Positions 8,563 through 17,901 of a stretch of 64,000 nt of DNA are shown here, one piece after another. Position numbers and translations under genes: made by a program. Below the pieces are notes generated by a model. The model did not search any database. It was not told the DNA's origin and saw nothing but the letters and a program-made list of their open reading frames with translations. Location of the stretch: assembly GCF_006439335.1 (NCBI RefSeq), contig NZ_SAWY01000003.1, forward strand, positions 1 through 64,000. The letters are read 5' to 3'. Position 1 is the first letter of the stretch, and the number at the start of each line of letters is the position of its first letter. The DNA comes from Litorilituus lipolyticus (GTDB lineage: Bacteria; Pseudomonadota; Gammaproteobacteria; Enterobacterales; Alteromonadaceae).

Positions 8563-10044
8563 TTATTTCATCATAACCATGGTAAGACACATATTTAAAT
8601 GCTCAATTAAGGCACAAAATTGACGGTAATCTTCGCTAGAAACTGTTTTACCCTTTTCAAGGAATTGACCGCAAATAATACCAATAACTTTATTTGAGAT
8701 TTTGACTGGTGCTAAAGCCATTGAGCCATCATTCATAAACTTTGCCAGCTCAGCAGTTATAAGCTCACGCCAGTGCACGTGTTTCATATCATTAATGAGT
8801 GCAGGTTGTTTCTCGTTAATGACCTTTGCCAGTACATTATCACTTAAGGTTAAATTCATTTTCACTTTAAATGAATCTTTATTACCTTGTTCATCGTAGA
8901 CAAATCGAGATTTAACAGCTGTTTTATTATCGACTAACATTAAAAATGAACTTCGTTCAAAAATAAAAGCTTTACTTATATCGACTAACGCTAACTGCAA
9001 GTACTCATTAAAGTCTTTACTAACACCAATTAGCTGCGTTAATTGCATAAATGCATTGAGTAACTCTTTTTCCTTGGTAACTGTAGTAGTTTGCTGTAAT
9101 GAGGCTTGTATTGAGGCAAACTCTTTACCCGTAGGCAGATCCTTTATTCTTTCAGAAAGAATGTCAGCACCATATGAAGATAATAATTTACATGCATATT
9201 CACGAGTATGTTCAATTCTTGCTTTTAATTGACGAACAGAAATGTCCATTATACTGGCAATTTCCTGCAATAAATGGTTGAAAGCTTCCTCATCACCGCC
9301 GGGTGATGCAATTATACTGCTTAATTGATCAGCAAAATATATAATCCGAATTTCATCTGTTCTGTTTTCAGGTTGATCCAATGCTTTCACAAGAATATCA
9401 CTTAAATTCCAAGTGGAAGCCAGCCCTTTACTCAACTCGATAAAAGTTGTACCTAAGTGATTTTGACAATATAAATTAAACTCTTTAGGCGGTAAATTTT
9501 CTTGCGCTGCCAACTTAGATGCTTCGCTTCCTCCTACACTCCAAAAGGCAGTTTCACCTATGCGATAAAGCATAGCCGCTAAATAAACTTCTTCTTGAAG
9601 TTCATCACTGTAGCCAGGTACCATCATTTTTGCCAACATGCCTGCATAAAATGAGTTCGCCATGGATTGCGACAATTCATTATAAACATGGATATCTAAG
9701 CTTTTACTGGCCAGTAAACTATCGACAAGTTTAGCGGTTAAACAAATATTCTTTACTGATTGAATACCTAACACAACAGTCGCTCTAGAGACTGTTGTCA
9801 CCTTATTTACACCAAGATGTTGAATTCCATTGGCAATTTTCAATATGCATGAGGACAGCGCTTGATCATGCAAAATTGCTTTACTTAATTTAGGCAATGA
9901 CGATTTATCATCATTAGAGAATTTATCTAATAATTGAGCGGTAGAAGTAATGGCTGGAAGTTCACTGTGTGCAATTAACTCCACCCATTGTTGAGTGTTT
10001 TTTTTATCTTTAGCTGTCATTTTTCTTATTTCATTTAGCTTCAA
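8563..10044 (-). CDS. HDOD domain protein with C-terminal GAF domain
   Basis: This 493-residue cytoplasmic protein has an N-terminal HDOD domain (about residues 20-220), seen from LPKLSKAILHDQALSSCILKIAN and VLGIQSVKNICLT stretches. It continues into a GAF-like sensor domain (about 325-490) ending in GIICGQFLEKG and a helical tail. HDOD proteins are signalling scaffolds related to the HD superfamily but lacking its catalytic metal site; they often act with second messengers or motility control. It stands alone, divergent from nagB. The signal bound by the GAF domain is not predictable. Confidence 0.82.
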   Translation of the reverse strand: MKLNEIRKMTAKDKKNTQQWVELIAHSELPAITSTAQLLDKFSNDDKSSLPKLSKAILHDQALSSCILKIANGIQHLGVNKVTTVSRATVVLGIQSVKNICLTAKLVDSLLASKSLDIHVYNELSQSMANSFYAGMLAKMMVPGYSDELQEEVYLAAMLYRIGETAFWSVGGSEASKLAAQENLPPKEFNLYCQNHLGTTFIELSKGLASTWNLSDILVKALDQPENRTDEIRIIYFADQLSSIIASPGGDEEAFNHLLQEIASIMDISVRQLKARIEHTREYACKLLSSYGADILSERIKDLPTGKEFASIQASLQQTTTVTKEKELLNAFMQLTQLIGVSKDFNEYLQLALVDISKAFIFERSSFLMLVDNKTAVKSRFVYDEQGNKDSFKVKMNLTLSDNVLAKVINEKQPALINDMKHVHWRELITAELAKFMNDGSMALAPVKISNKVIGIICGQFLEKGKTVSSEDYRQFCALIEHLNMCLTMVMMK

Positions 10045-10233
10045 TTGTACAAAATCAGTAACTCAACACCTTGTAACTTAATTAATTCATGTACTTGTCA
10101 AATTCACTTAAAGTCTAGCGCTATTTAGTAAATATTACCTGAAATAAATCATAAAAATTCAATAATTTAAATTTAAAAGACTTGAATGGGCTCATTAGAA
10201 GTTAAAAATAATATCAAAAAATTAAAGACAACA

Positions 10234-10251
10234 AATGACAACGCTGTCATT
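10234..10251. promoter_or_regulatory. NagR-type operator before nagB
   Basis: The 18-bp palindrome AATGACAACGCTGTCATT lies within a longer perfect 12-bp inverted repeat with 4-nt spacer (10229-10256). It fits the LacI-family NagR motif I know from Shewanella and other Alteromonadales. It is 117 bp before the nagB start. The remainder of the 10045-10367 spacer is AT-rich with no other gene seen. Confidence 0.65.
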
Positions 10252-10367
10252 TGTTGGTAAAGTGATTTAATAACTGGGTTTTATTTAGTATTTCAGATTT
10301 AATCTATAATTTAAAATGAGCTGTTTGTTAATAACAGTACGAGCTCAATCAGTTTAAAGGAACATAT

Positions 10368-11174
10368 ATGCAAGTTATAATTTTTGATGACGCTCAACAA
10401 GTGGCAGATAATGCAGCCCAATGGGTTGCTGAGTTAATTACTAAAAAAACTAACCCCGTTTTAGGGTTAGCAACGGGTAGTACGCCAATTAGTCTTTATC
10501 AACAATTAGTACTGAAATATCAAGCTGGTGAAATTAGCTTTAAAAATACCACCAGCTTTAATTTAGATGAATATCTAGGCATTGATGAAGATAATAGTCA
10601 AAGCTATCGTCACTTCATGAACGAAAACTTGTTTAATCATGTTGATATAAATAAAGCTAAAACTTTTCTTCCTACCTGCTCTCAAGGTGAAAACCCAAGA
10701 GAACAAGGCTTAAGATATGAAGAAATGATCAACAATGCAGGTGGAATAGACTTACAAATACTCGGTATAGGAGCCAATGGCCATATTGGATTTAATGAGC
10801 CAACATCAAGTTTAGCATCGCGAACAAGAATCAAAACTCTAACTCAACAAACGTTGTCTGATAATAGTAGATTATTCAGCCCTGATGAATTTCAACCAAC
10901 ACTGGCTATGACCATGGGAATTGCAACGATACTTGATGCTCGCTATGTGTTGCTAATGGCAACAGGTGAAAACAAAGCGAAAGCGGTAAAGGATATGGTT
11001 ACTGGTGCTTTATCTGCTGTGTGCCCCGCTTCAGCGCTACAAATGCATGAAAATGCCATCGTAGTACTTGATAAAGCAGCGGCAAGTCAACTCGATGATA
11101 AGGAATATTACCTCTGGGCTGACAAACAAAATAACAAAATTAATGAAGAGTTTGGTTTATACCATAACTACTAA
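10368..11174 (+). CDS. nagB: Glucosamine-6-phosphate deaminase
   Basis: NagB converts glucosamine 6-phosphate to fructose 6-phosphate and ammonia in amino-sugar and chitin catabolism. The 268-residue length is usual for the family. Diagnostic stretches include LGLATGSTP near the N-terminus, FNLDEYLG with the catalytic Asp, and GIGANGHIGFNEP. AAAGGAA lies 8 nt before the ATG. Other nag genes (nagA, nagK, transporter) are not beside it, but the NagR-like palindrome upstream suggests that it belongs to a dispersed amino-sugar regulon. Confidence 0.93.
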   Translation: MQVIIFDDAQQVADNAAQWVAELITKKTNPVLGLATGSTPISLYQQLVLKYQAGEISFKNTTSFNLDEYLGIDEDNSQSYRHFMNENLFNHVDINKAKTFLPTCSQGENPREQGLRYEEMINNAGGIDLQILGIGANGHIGFNEPTSSLASRTRIKTLTQQTLSDNSRLFSPDEFQPTLAMTMGIATILDARYVLLMATGENKAKAVKDMVTGALSAVCPASALQMHENAIVVLDKAAASQLDDKEYYLWADKQNNKINEEFGLYHNY

Positions 11175-11209
11175 AAGTCACTGTAGTTTGCATCATATAT
11201 TACATTTGT

Positions 11210-11246
11210 CTTTGGTTTAGCTAAACCTCTGTTAGTTAAGCCAAAG
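11210..11246 (+). terminator. Hairpin after nagB
   Basis: A 15-bp stem with two G-T pairs and a 7-nt loop lies 36 bp after the nagB stop. It is not followed by a clear T-run, so it is only a possible terminator or 3' stabilising hairpin. The rest of the spacer to 11489 shows nothing recognisable. Confidence 0.4.
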
Positions 11247-11489
11247 CATAAAACTTTCCAAGAAATTAACTGTGTTTTTTACATAAAAAAGCTATATAAA
11301 TGAGGTAGGCATAGCAAATCATTTATATCTTGACGCAATTCATCATCACTTAGTCGCCCTTAAAACGCAGTCATATTGCATTTAAACTCACCTTCATGAT
11401 AAGTTATCAGCAAAGTATACAATATACGCGCATGATAATAGCTTTATTGTATTGTTTTATCTAACCCATACTGTCACAGGAGAATAATA

Positions 11490-11936
11490 ATGAATAAGAA
11501 TAAAGTGACCATAGGTATTGTTGCAGCAATTGCCGTTAGCGCCATTGCCTTTCAGCAACTTAGTAGTAACCCCGAGCCAGAAATCAAAGCTGCTGAACAA
11601 ATCGCTATTAATGCGCTTGTAAGCAAACCCGCGCCAAGCCAAAAAGTTATTGATAATTCGCCTCCTGCGCCTAAACCAGCTCCACAACCACAACATAATA
11701 ACATCTCTGCAGAGAGTAATGATGAAGTAACGATAGTATCGCACTCTTCAGATCCCCGTAAAACTGTCACTGCCCGTAAAGAAGAAAGTGCTGTAGATCA
11801 TCAAGACCCCAGAAGTCAGGCGCGTCCCCATGGTCATGAGCATAGTCATGACATAAACACAGCATCTCAGCCTCCAGGAGTACCTAACAAACCGGTCCCC
11901 AAGAAAACTCCAAGAAATCAACCGCCAGCTGGCTAA
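11490..11936 (+). CDS. Proline-rich anchored or exported protein
   Basis: The 148-residue product has an N-terminal hydrophobic stretch (KVTIGIVAAIAVSAIAFQQL) that may serve as an uncleaved anchor or signal. The rest is low-complexity and likely disordered, rich in Pro, Ala, Lys, Gln and His, with PPAPKPAPQPQH and RPHGHEHSHD clusters. The His-rich patch could bind divalent metals, but this is inference. AGGAGAATAAT before the ATG is a strong ribosome-binding site. I know no homologous family. Confidence 0.55.
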   Translation: MNKNKVTIGIVAAIAVSAIAFQQLSSNPEPEIKAAEQIAINALVSKPAPSQKVIDNSPPAPKPAPQPQHNNISAESNDEVTIVSHSSDPRKTVTARKEESAVDHQDPRSQARPHGHEHSHDINTASQPPGVPNKPVPKKTPRNQPPAG

Positions 11937-12336
11937 CAAGCGTTAATCTCAACTTATATTAAGTTATTTTATCACTTTTCAACTCAGTACTGATATGGAT
12001 GTTAGTACTAATTCCTATTCGAAACTCATGCATTTGTTCTTTTAAAACTAAAATAAATTTATAAAAATATTTCCATATTAATCTACTGTTTTAAATACAA
12101 ATTACCCCAAATATTAACCATTTCTCAGAAAGTACGAAAAAATTCTTATTTATTATCACCTTGGAACTGTATACAAAATATAATATAACTAAATAGGCTC
12201 ATATAGCGACATCAATGCGCAACAAGAGACGGATGTACGGGTTAGCGGCAGTTTGAACCATAAAAAAAATAAGATGTTCAAAATGCAACACGGACGATTC
12301 ACCTAATCACTTGTACCTAACGAGTATAATAATAAT
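11937..12336. other. 400-bp AT-rich spacer before collagenase gene
   Basis: No gene or clear promoter is evident. It holds long A/T tracts and likely the promoter and leader of the collagenase gene. The stretch from about 12205 to 12320 is less AT-rich than the rest and could be a leader RNA, but no convincing structure was found. Confidence 0.4.
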
Positions 12337-15300
12337 ATGAAAATATCAACTAAGAAAACGTTGTTAGCTAGCGCTATCTGCTTTTCATTGCAGATCAGCA
12401 CCTCCCAAGCAGCACAAATGTGCGGAAGTAAAACCTTAGAGCGACAAACAGAAGTACCTGCCAACCAAACCCATTGCATTACTGATTACGGCCATTACTT
12501 ATATGTTAATATTCCCTTTGACAATAGTGACGTTACTATCACCACATCAGGCGGGACATTCAGTGGTACAGATGCAGATATTAAGCTCTACGAAGGAGAT
12601 TGGTGGAGTGGTACTGTTGAAGCTAGCAGCATAACAGCTGGCACTAACGAAGAATCACTTTCTTTTGTCTCGCGCGCTGGAGATCGATATTTCAAGATTG
12701 ACGGAAACATCCAAGAGACTAGTTTAATCGTTACTGTAACTGGCGGTGATATACCACCACCTATGGGTGATTACATTGTTTACCCTACTAGCATAAGCGT
12801 TTCAGTACCTGATGCGAGTATTACTTCAAAAGCTCAATACGGCTCGACAATCGCGACAATATTAGCCGCAAGTTACAGTGACTTTGCAGACATTGCTGGT
12901 GCAGCCAATGATCCAATAACTGATGTCACAAGAGCAATCCATTTCTTAGCTAAGGCTGATGATTTAACAGATCCTGATTTAAACCAATTATTATATTTTT
13001 TAGGTTCTTATAAATATTACGCAGAGCAAATGACTGCCTCGGAAGCCTCTGCATTAAGTACTGCTTTACTTGCAGTAACTCAGATGACTGACTTTATTTC
13101 ACCAGCAGGGACTGTTATTCAAGAAGGCTATGCTAAAGCGCTCAATAACTTTGAGCGCTATGAAGGCGCAATTTATTACAAAGACCATTTACCGCATTTA
13201 TTAGCAACGCTGCAATACTTTTCACTGCAGAGTAACCCTTTTGGTATCAGTAATGCCGGTGATTCAACCATGGCAATACTCCTAGCTCTAGGCTCAGCAT
13301 CATACTATGGTGATTCTGAAACCAAAGCCGCTTTTAATGACAACATGCTCGATGTGCTTTCTGTGCTGCGATCTTTTGCTTTCTTAGGCGAAACATCACT
13401 TGATACGCGCTGGAGTGCTGAATCTGACATCAAGTGGATTTTGCCACACAGCTTTAACGCCATGGGTAAAATTTCTTCCATTGCCACAGAAGAGGCACAA
13501 GGTCGATTTGACAGTACAGTTTTAGAAGTACGCGGCAAAGTTATTAATACTATTTCTGTTGAAACTACGGAAACAATCATCACTAAAAACTACCTTGAAA
13601 GTGCAGGTCGTGCCTGTGAAGAAGGCGATGCTCTGTTTGGTAGCTGTGTTATTCCACCAAAAGAAGAAGATATTCTTACCGTAAGTCATGATTGTTCAGC
13701 GAATATCACCATAAGAGCACAAAGCTCAATTAGCCAAGCAACCTTAGATCAATCTTGTGCTGACATGGCACTTCAAGCAACAGAATTCCACGCTTTCTTT
13801 AATACTGCTGGTAATCCTGTGTCTGGCGACAAAAATACTCACATTGAAGTGGTCGCGTTTGCAAGCCCTGAAGATTATGAAAAATATGCAGGTGAGTTTT
13901 TCGGGATTAGTACTGATAATGGAGGTATGTACTTAGAAGGTACTCCTGAGAATGACGGAAACCAAGCACGTTTCATCGCCATGCAATGTCCTGATTCATG
14001 GGTAGGCGGTTCATGTCAGTACGAAGATCAAATTTATAACCTACGCCACGAATACGTTCACTACTTAGACGGTCGTTTTATTAAAGCTGGCTCATATGGT
14101 GACTTTGATTACAACGTATCATGGTCAGAAGGTATGGCTGAATATATGGCCATGGGCACTGAACACACTCGTACGTTTAACACCTTAAAAGGTGAAACCA
14201 TTCCACCATTATATAATTTATTGTTCATGAGTTATGAATACGATAATTTATATCCATGGGGTTATTTCGCTATGCGCTACTTAGGTGAAGAGCATAAAGG
14301 CGAAATCAATACCTTAGTCTCAGCACTACGAGCTGGCGATAATAATGCTTATGTCGAAGCGCTAAAAGGTGTGGCACAGCGAACAGAAGATGGTTTTGAA
14401 GCTTATATGTTGGCAAATTCAGAAACAGTTGCACCAGCCGCCGCTGCGATGCCTGAGCAAAATACCATTGGTAGTTGTGACTTAGAGCAACAATATGTTC
14501 GTCGTATTGATGCTAACAAAACTGACTTTACTTTTACCAATACAACAGATACACCGGTATCTTTATTTTGGGTAAACAGTACAACAGGCGAAACAAATTT
14601 CGGCAATAAATATGACACCCTAAATCAAGGTGACACCTATACATCTAGTTCTTGGAGTGTTGGTGATCGCATGATGTTATCTGATAACAATATGAACTGT
14701 TTAGGTGTTGCGGTTATGGCTGAAAATAGTAATACCTTTACTATTGAAGCAGACTTAGTTAAGGATGTTGTAGCAGAAGAAATCCCCGCCTTAAATCAAC
14801 TGGGAAGTTGTGCTTTGGCTCAACCTCATTTGATTATGGATGAATCACATGAATTCACCATTACCAACACATCGGATACTGCTGTTCGCTTATTCAGAAT
14901 AGACAACACCAAAGGTACAATTATCACCACAAGCGGTGCCAATGAATTTACACATGGTTACGGTGTGCTTAAACCTGGTGCTAGTTACACGAATGATGTT
15001 TGGTACGGTGACCGTCGCTTAATGGTGACTGACAGCAACTTAAATTGTTTAAGTGTGGGTGTTTTAAATAACCCTGTAGCTAACTTCACGGTTGACCAAG
15101 CGATTGTCGCAAGCGCTGCAGAGCCAGAGATGATCCCTGCAGCGAATACAATTGGCAGCTGTGATTTAATGGCCAAACATTTAACAGGGCCATTTGAAGC
15201 TGACTTCTCATTTGTTAACAATAGTGATAATCCTGTTCGCATACACCGCATTGATGCTGAAACAGGTGAATTAAGTGAAAGCTTTGGCTTTACTACCTTA

Positions 15301-17112
15301 GCTAAAGGTGAAACTTACGATAGTACTTCAACCTGGAAATGGTTTGGAAATCGTCGAGCGGCCATTACTGATGAAAACAACCAATGCTTAGGTGTTGCAG
15401 TGATGACTGAAGAAGACACTAGCAACGACTATATTATTACCAATGATATTGGCGGTGGAACGCAAGAGCCAGTAGATAGTGATGGTGATGGTGTTATCGA
15501 CAGCGAAGATGCTTTCCCGAACGATCCAACAGAAACAAAAGATTCTGATGGTGATGGAACAGGCGATAATAGCGATGCATTCCCTAATGATGCTAGTGAA
15601 ACCACAGACTCTGATGGTGACGGTGTAGGTAATAATGGCGACGCATTCCCTAACGATCCTTCTGAAACCAAAGATACCGATGGTGACGGAACGGGTGATA
15701 ACAGTGATGCTTTCCCAACTGATGCATCTGAAACAACAGACTCTGATGGAGATGGAACAGGTGATAATAGCGATGCATTTCCTAATGATGCAAGCGAAAC
15801 CACCGATTCTGACGGTGACGGCACAGGCGATAACAGCGATGCCTTCCCTAACGACTCAACAGAAACAAAAGATTCTGATGGAGATGGAACAGGCGATAAC
15901 AGCGATGCATTCCCTAACGATCCAACAGAAACAAAAGACTCTGATGGTGACGGCATAGGTGACAATGCAGATCCAACACCATTTGGTGAAGTAGATTCTG
16001 ACGGCGATGGATATGTTGACTCAATCGATGCATTCCCAAATGATCCTACTGAATGGGCTGACACGGATTCAGATGGCACCGGGGATAACAGTGATGCATT
16101 CCCAACAGATGCGACTGAAACTAAAGATTCTGATGCTGATGGTGTAGGCGACAATGCTGATGCCTTCCCTAATGATGCAACAGAAACTACTGATTCAGAT
16201 GGTGACGGTGTCGGTGACAATGCAGATGCCTTCCCAAATGATGCTAGCGAGACCACCGATTCAGATGGCGATGGTTATGGCGATAACAGCGATGTTTTCC
16301 CTAACGATTCAACAGAATGGGCTGACTCAGATAATGACGGCATGGGTGACAACTCTGACCCTTACCCGAACGACCCAAATAATGGCGGTGGTGTAACGGT
16401 TCCTGATTGTGGTGCAGCCACTATTACCGGTGGCAAGTTAACATTAGATAACAACGAATGTGTTGCTGGTGGTCGTGGTTCTTACTATGTATGGGTAGAG
16501 GAAGATAATACTAAGCTATACATTAGCACAGCTGGTGGTAATGGTGATGTTGGTATTTACTTCAATGCTGATACTTGGGCAACAACGAGTAACGCTCAAG
16601 CTGCTAGCTCGGCAAATGGTACTACTCACGTGTTAGAGGTAACAACCAATAGAGGTTGGAGGTATATCACCTTAAATACTAATAGCAACTACGACAATGT
16701 GACATTAGCTGTAAGTTTGACCAACCCAGATGTTACTGAGCCAGTAGATCCTATTGACCCAGTTGACCCGCCTGTAACTGATATTACCAATGCCTGTGTC
16801 ACATTAGCCCCTAATGACTACACGGCGATAGAATCTGGTAATGCTCTATGTACAGACAACGGTCGTAATAGTTACTACATATACCTAGACGATTCAGTAA
16901 CAAGTATTGATATTAATACCGCGCACGGTACAGGTGAAGCCGAATTATATGTTGGTAACACATGGGCTAATGCTTCAACGCATACCCATAAGTCAACAAC
17001 AGCAGGTACAACCTTACAAAGTATTACTGTTAACAACCCACCAATAGGTTGGTTCTATATAGGAGTAGAGAACACAGGCAACGACGTCGCAGTACAAGTC
17101 GATGTGAAATAG
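12337..17112 (+). CDS. Secreted M9-family collagenase with TSP3 repeats
   Basis: This 1591-residue exported protease likely degrades collagen-like protein outside the cell. It has a signal peptide (about 1-25), a PPC-like beta domain (about 30-140), an M9 N-terminal helical region (about 150-400) and the M9 catalytic domain. The zinc motif HEYVH is at 571-575, with a downstream WSEGMAEY glutamate. Three related 100-110-residue domains follow (about 710-1030), each starting near IGSCDL or LGSCAL and ending NCLGVAVM-like. Then come 14 calcium-binding DSDGDG thrombospondin type 3 repeats (about 1047-1350) and two C-terminal PPC domains. Usual M9 enzymes are far shorter. No GlyGly-CTERM tail is present. 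Confidence 0.88.
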   Translation: MKISTKKTLLASAICFSLQISTSQAAQMCGSKTLERQTEVPANQTHCITDYGHYLYVNIPFDNSDVTITTSGGTFSGTDADIKLYEGDWWSGTVEASSITAGTNEESLSFVSRAGDRYFKIDGNIQETSLIVTVTGGDIPPPMGDYIVYPTSISVSVPDASITSKAQYGSTIATILAASYSDFADIAGAANDPITDVTRAIHFLAKADDLTDPDLNQLLYFLGSYKYYAEQMTASEASALSTALLAVTQMTDFISPAGTVIQEGYAKALNNFERYEGAIYYKDHLPHLLATLQYFSLQSNPFGISNAGDSTMAILLALGSASYYGDSETKAAFNDNMLDVLSVLRSFAFLGETSLDTRWSAESDIKWILPHSFNAMGKISSIATEEAQGRFDSTVLEVRGKVINTISVETTETIITKNYLESAGRACEEGDALFGSCVIPPKEEDILTVSHDCSANITIRAQSSISQATLDQSCADMALQATEFHAFFNTAGNPVSGDKNTHIEVVAFASPEDYEKYAGEFFGISTDNGGMYLEGTPENDGNQARFIAMQCPDSWVGGSCQYEDQIYNLRHEYVHYLDGRFIKAGSYGDFDYNVSWSEGMAEYMAMGTEHTRTFNTLKGETIPPLYNLLFMSYEYDNLYPWGYFAMRYLGEEHKGEINTLVSALRAGDNNAYVEALKGVAQRTEDGFEAYMLANSETVAPAAAAMPEQNTIGSCDLEQQYVRRIDANKTDFTFTNTTDTPVSLFWVNSTTGETNFGNKYDTLNQGDTYTSSSWSVGDRMMLSDNNMNCLGVAVMAENSNTFTIEADLVKDVVAEEIPALNQLGSCALAQPHLIMDESHEFTITNTSDTAVRLFRIDNTKGTIITTSGANEFTHGYGVLKPGASYTNDVWYGDRRLMVTDSNLNCLSVGVLNNPVANFTVDQAIVASAAEPEMIPAANTIGSCDLMAKHLTGPFEADFSFVNNSDNPVRIHRIDAETGELSESFGFTTLAKGETYDSTSTWKWFGNRRAAITDENNQCLGVAVMTEEDTSNDYIITNDIGGGTQEPVDSDGDGVIDSEDAFPNDPTETKDSDGDGTGDNSDAFPNDASETTDSDGDGVGNNGDAFPNDPSETKDTDGDGTGDNSDAFPTDASETTDSDGDGTGDNSDAFPNDASETTDSDGDGTGDNSDAFPNDSTETKDSDGDGTGDNSDAFPNDPTETKDSDGDGIGDNADPTPFGEVDSDGDGYVDSIDAFPNDPTEWADTDSDGTGDNSDAFPTDATETKDSDADGVGDNADAFPNDATETTDSDGDGVGDNADAFPNDASETTDSDGDGYGDNSDVFPNDSTEWADSDNDGMGDNSDPYPNDPNNGGGVTVPDCGAATITGGKLTLDNNECVAGGRGSYYVWVEEDNTKLYISTAGGNGDVGIYFNADTWATTSNAQAASSANGTTHVLEVTTNRGWRYITLNTNSNYDNVTLAVSLTNPDVTEPVDPIDPVDPPVTDITNACVTLAPNDYTAIESGNALCTDNGRNSYYIYLDDSVTSIDINTAHGTGEAELYVGNTWANASTHTHKSTTAGTTLQSITVNNPPIGWFYIGVENTGNDVAVQVDVK
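15475..16386 (+). repeat. 14 tandem 66-bp units coding TSP3 repeats
   Basis: Each unit encodes about 22 residues of the form DSDGDGxGDNxDAFPNDxxET. One unit is shortened (DPTPFGEV). The DNA copies are near-identical in places, so the tract is prone to unequal recombination. The repeat composition opens a long reading frame on the opposite strand that is an artefact. Confidence 0.9.
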
Positions 17113-17183
17113 TTATTACAATAATAACAATGTAATTTAGTTAAAAGTATCTTCCCTTACACAAAGATGTTTAACTAACTTTT

Positions 17184-17209
17184 AGCGGGTCATTTGACCC
17201 GCTTTTTTT
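17184..17209 (+). terminator. Terminator after collagenase gene
   Basis: A 9-bp perfect stem (AGCGGGTCA / TGACCCGCT) with a 2-nt loop is followed by T7. It lies 72 bp after the stop. Confidence 0.85.
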
Positions 17210-17310
17210 ATTTTAATGAGAAGCAACTCTCTTGATTAATGTGCTTCGTATGAGAGAATGGAAACATTCATCGACGAGACCCACCTTATAAAAAACAAAA
17301 AGGAATAAGC

Positions 17311-17772
17311 ATGTCAATCGACACCGGGAACCAAAACGCACGTAGAAATTTATTAAAAGGTATTGTAGCAAGCACAGCTGCTATCGCCGCAGCGCCAGTC
17401 ATGGCTAATAATAACCATGCTCACCACCATCATATGCCGAGTAAATTAAATAAAGCATTAATTGCTATTTCAAATGAATGTGCTCAACATGGGGATGAAT
17501 GTATCGCTCATTGTATGCAAATGTTTAAAATGGGTGATACTACGTTAGCAAAATGCGCTGAAACCGTAAATGAAATGATCATTATGTGTCGTGCCTTAGC
17601 AAAAATGGCCAGCTACCAATCAACACAAGTAAATGCATTAGCAAAAATTGTCATAGATGTTTGTCAGGTATGTGCTGATGAATGTGGTAAACATACTAAA
17701 CATAAAGAATGTAAAGCTTGTGAACAATCTTGCCTAGAGTGTATCGAAGAATGTAAAAAACTTTTTAGTTAA
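17311..17772 (+). CDS. Tat-exported four-helix copper-storage protein (Csp-like)
   Basis: The 153-residue protein carries a twin-arginine signal (RRNLLKGIVAS, cut near VMANN). A His-rich linker (HAHHHH) follows and then a four-helix bundle dense in cysteine: NECAQHGDECIAHC, CAETVNEMIIMC, DVCQVCADEC, CKACEQSCLECIEEC. This is the pattern of the Csp1/DUF326 copper-storage family, where Cys residues lining the bundle hold many Cu(I) ions. The Tat signal predicts folding before export to the periplasm. AAAAAGGAATAAGC precedes the ATG. It is a single-gene unit with its own terminator. Confidence 0.85.
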   Translation: MSIDTGNQNARRNLLKGIVASTAAIAAAPVMANNNHAHHHHMPSKLNKALIAISNECAQHGDECIAHCMQMFKMGDTTLAKCAETVNEMIIMCRALAKMASYQSTQVNALAKIVIDVCQVCADECGKHTKHKECKACEQSCLECIEECKKLFS

Positions 17773-17804
17773 CATCATCAAATTCACAAATATAGTACAC
17801 TGTA

Positions 17805-17853
17805 CAAACCGCTAGATTCATGGTTCAAATTCGTGACTTAGCGGTTTGTTTTT
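17805..17853 (+). terminator. Terminator after copper-storage gene
   Basis: A perfect 10-bp stem (CAAACCGCTA / TAGCGGTTTG) with a 24-nt loop runs into a T-rich tract. The long loop is unusual for an intrinsic terminator. Confidence 0.65.
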
Positions 17854-17901
17854 ATAATCAGCGGTGTAATAGATTGACTGATTATTAGAGAAAACTATCT
17901 A

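Noticed and set aside
15429-16256. 275-residue reading frame on the minus strand in the collagenase gene
   Set aside because: It is the antisense of the TSP3 repeat tract; its Ser/Pro-rich repeats mirror the DSDGDG units and it has no start signals.
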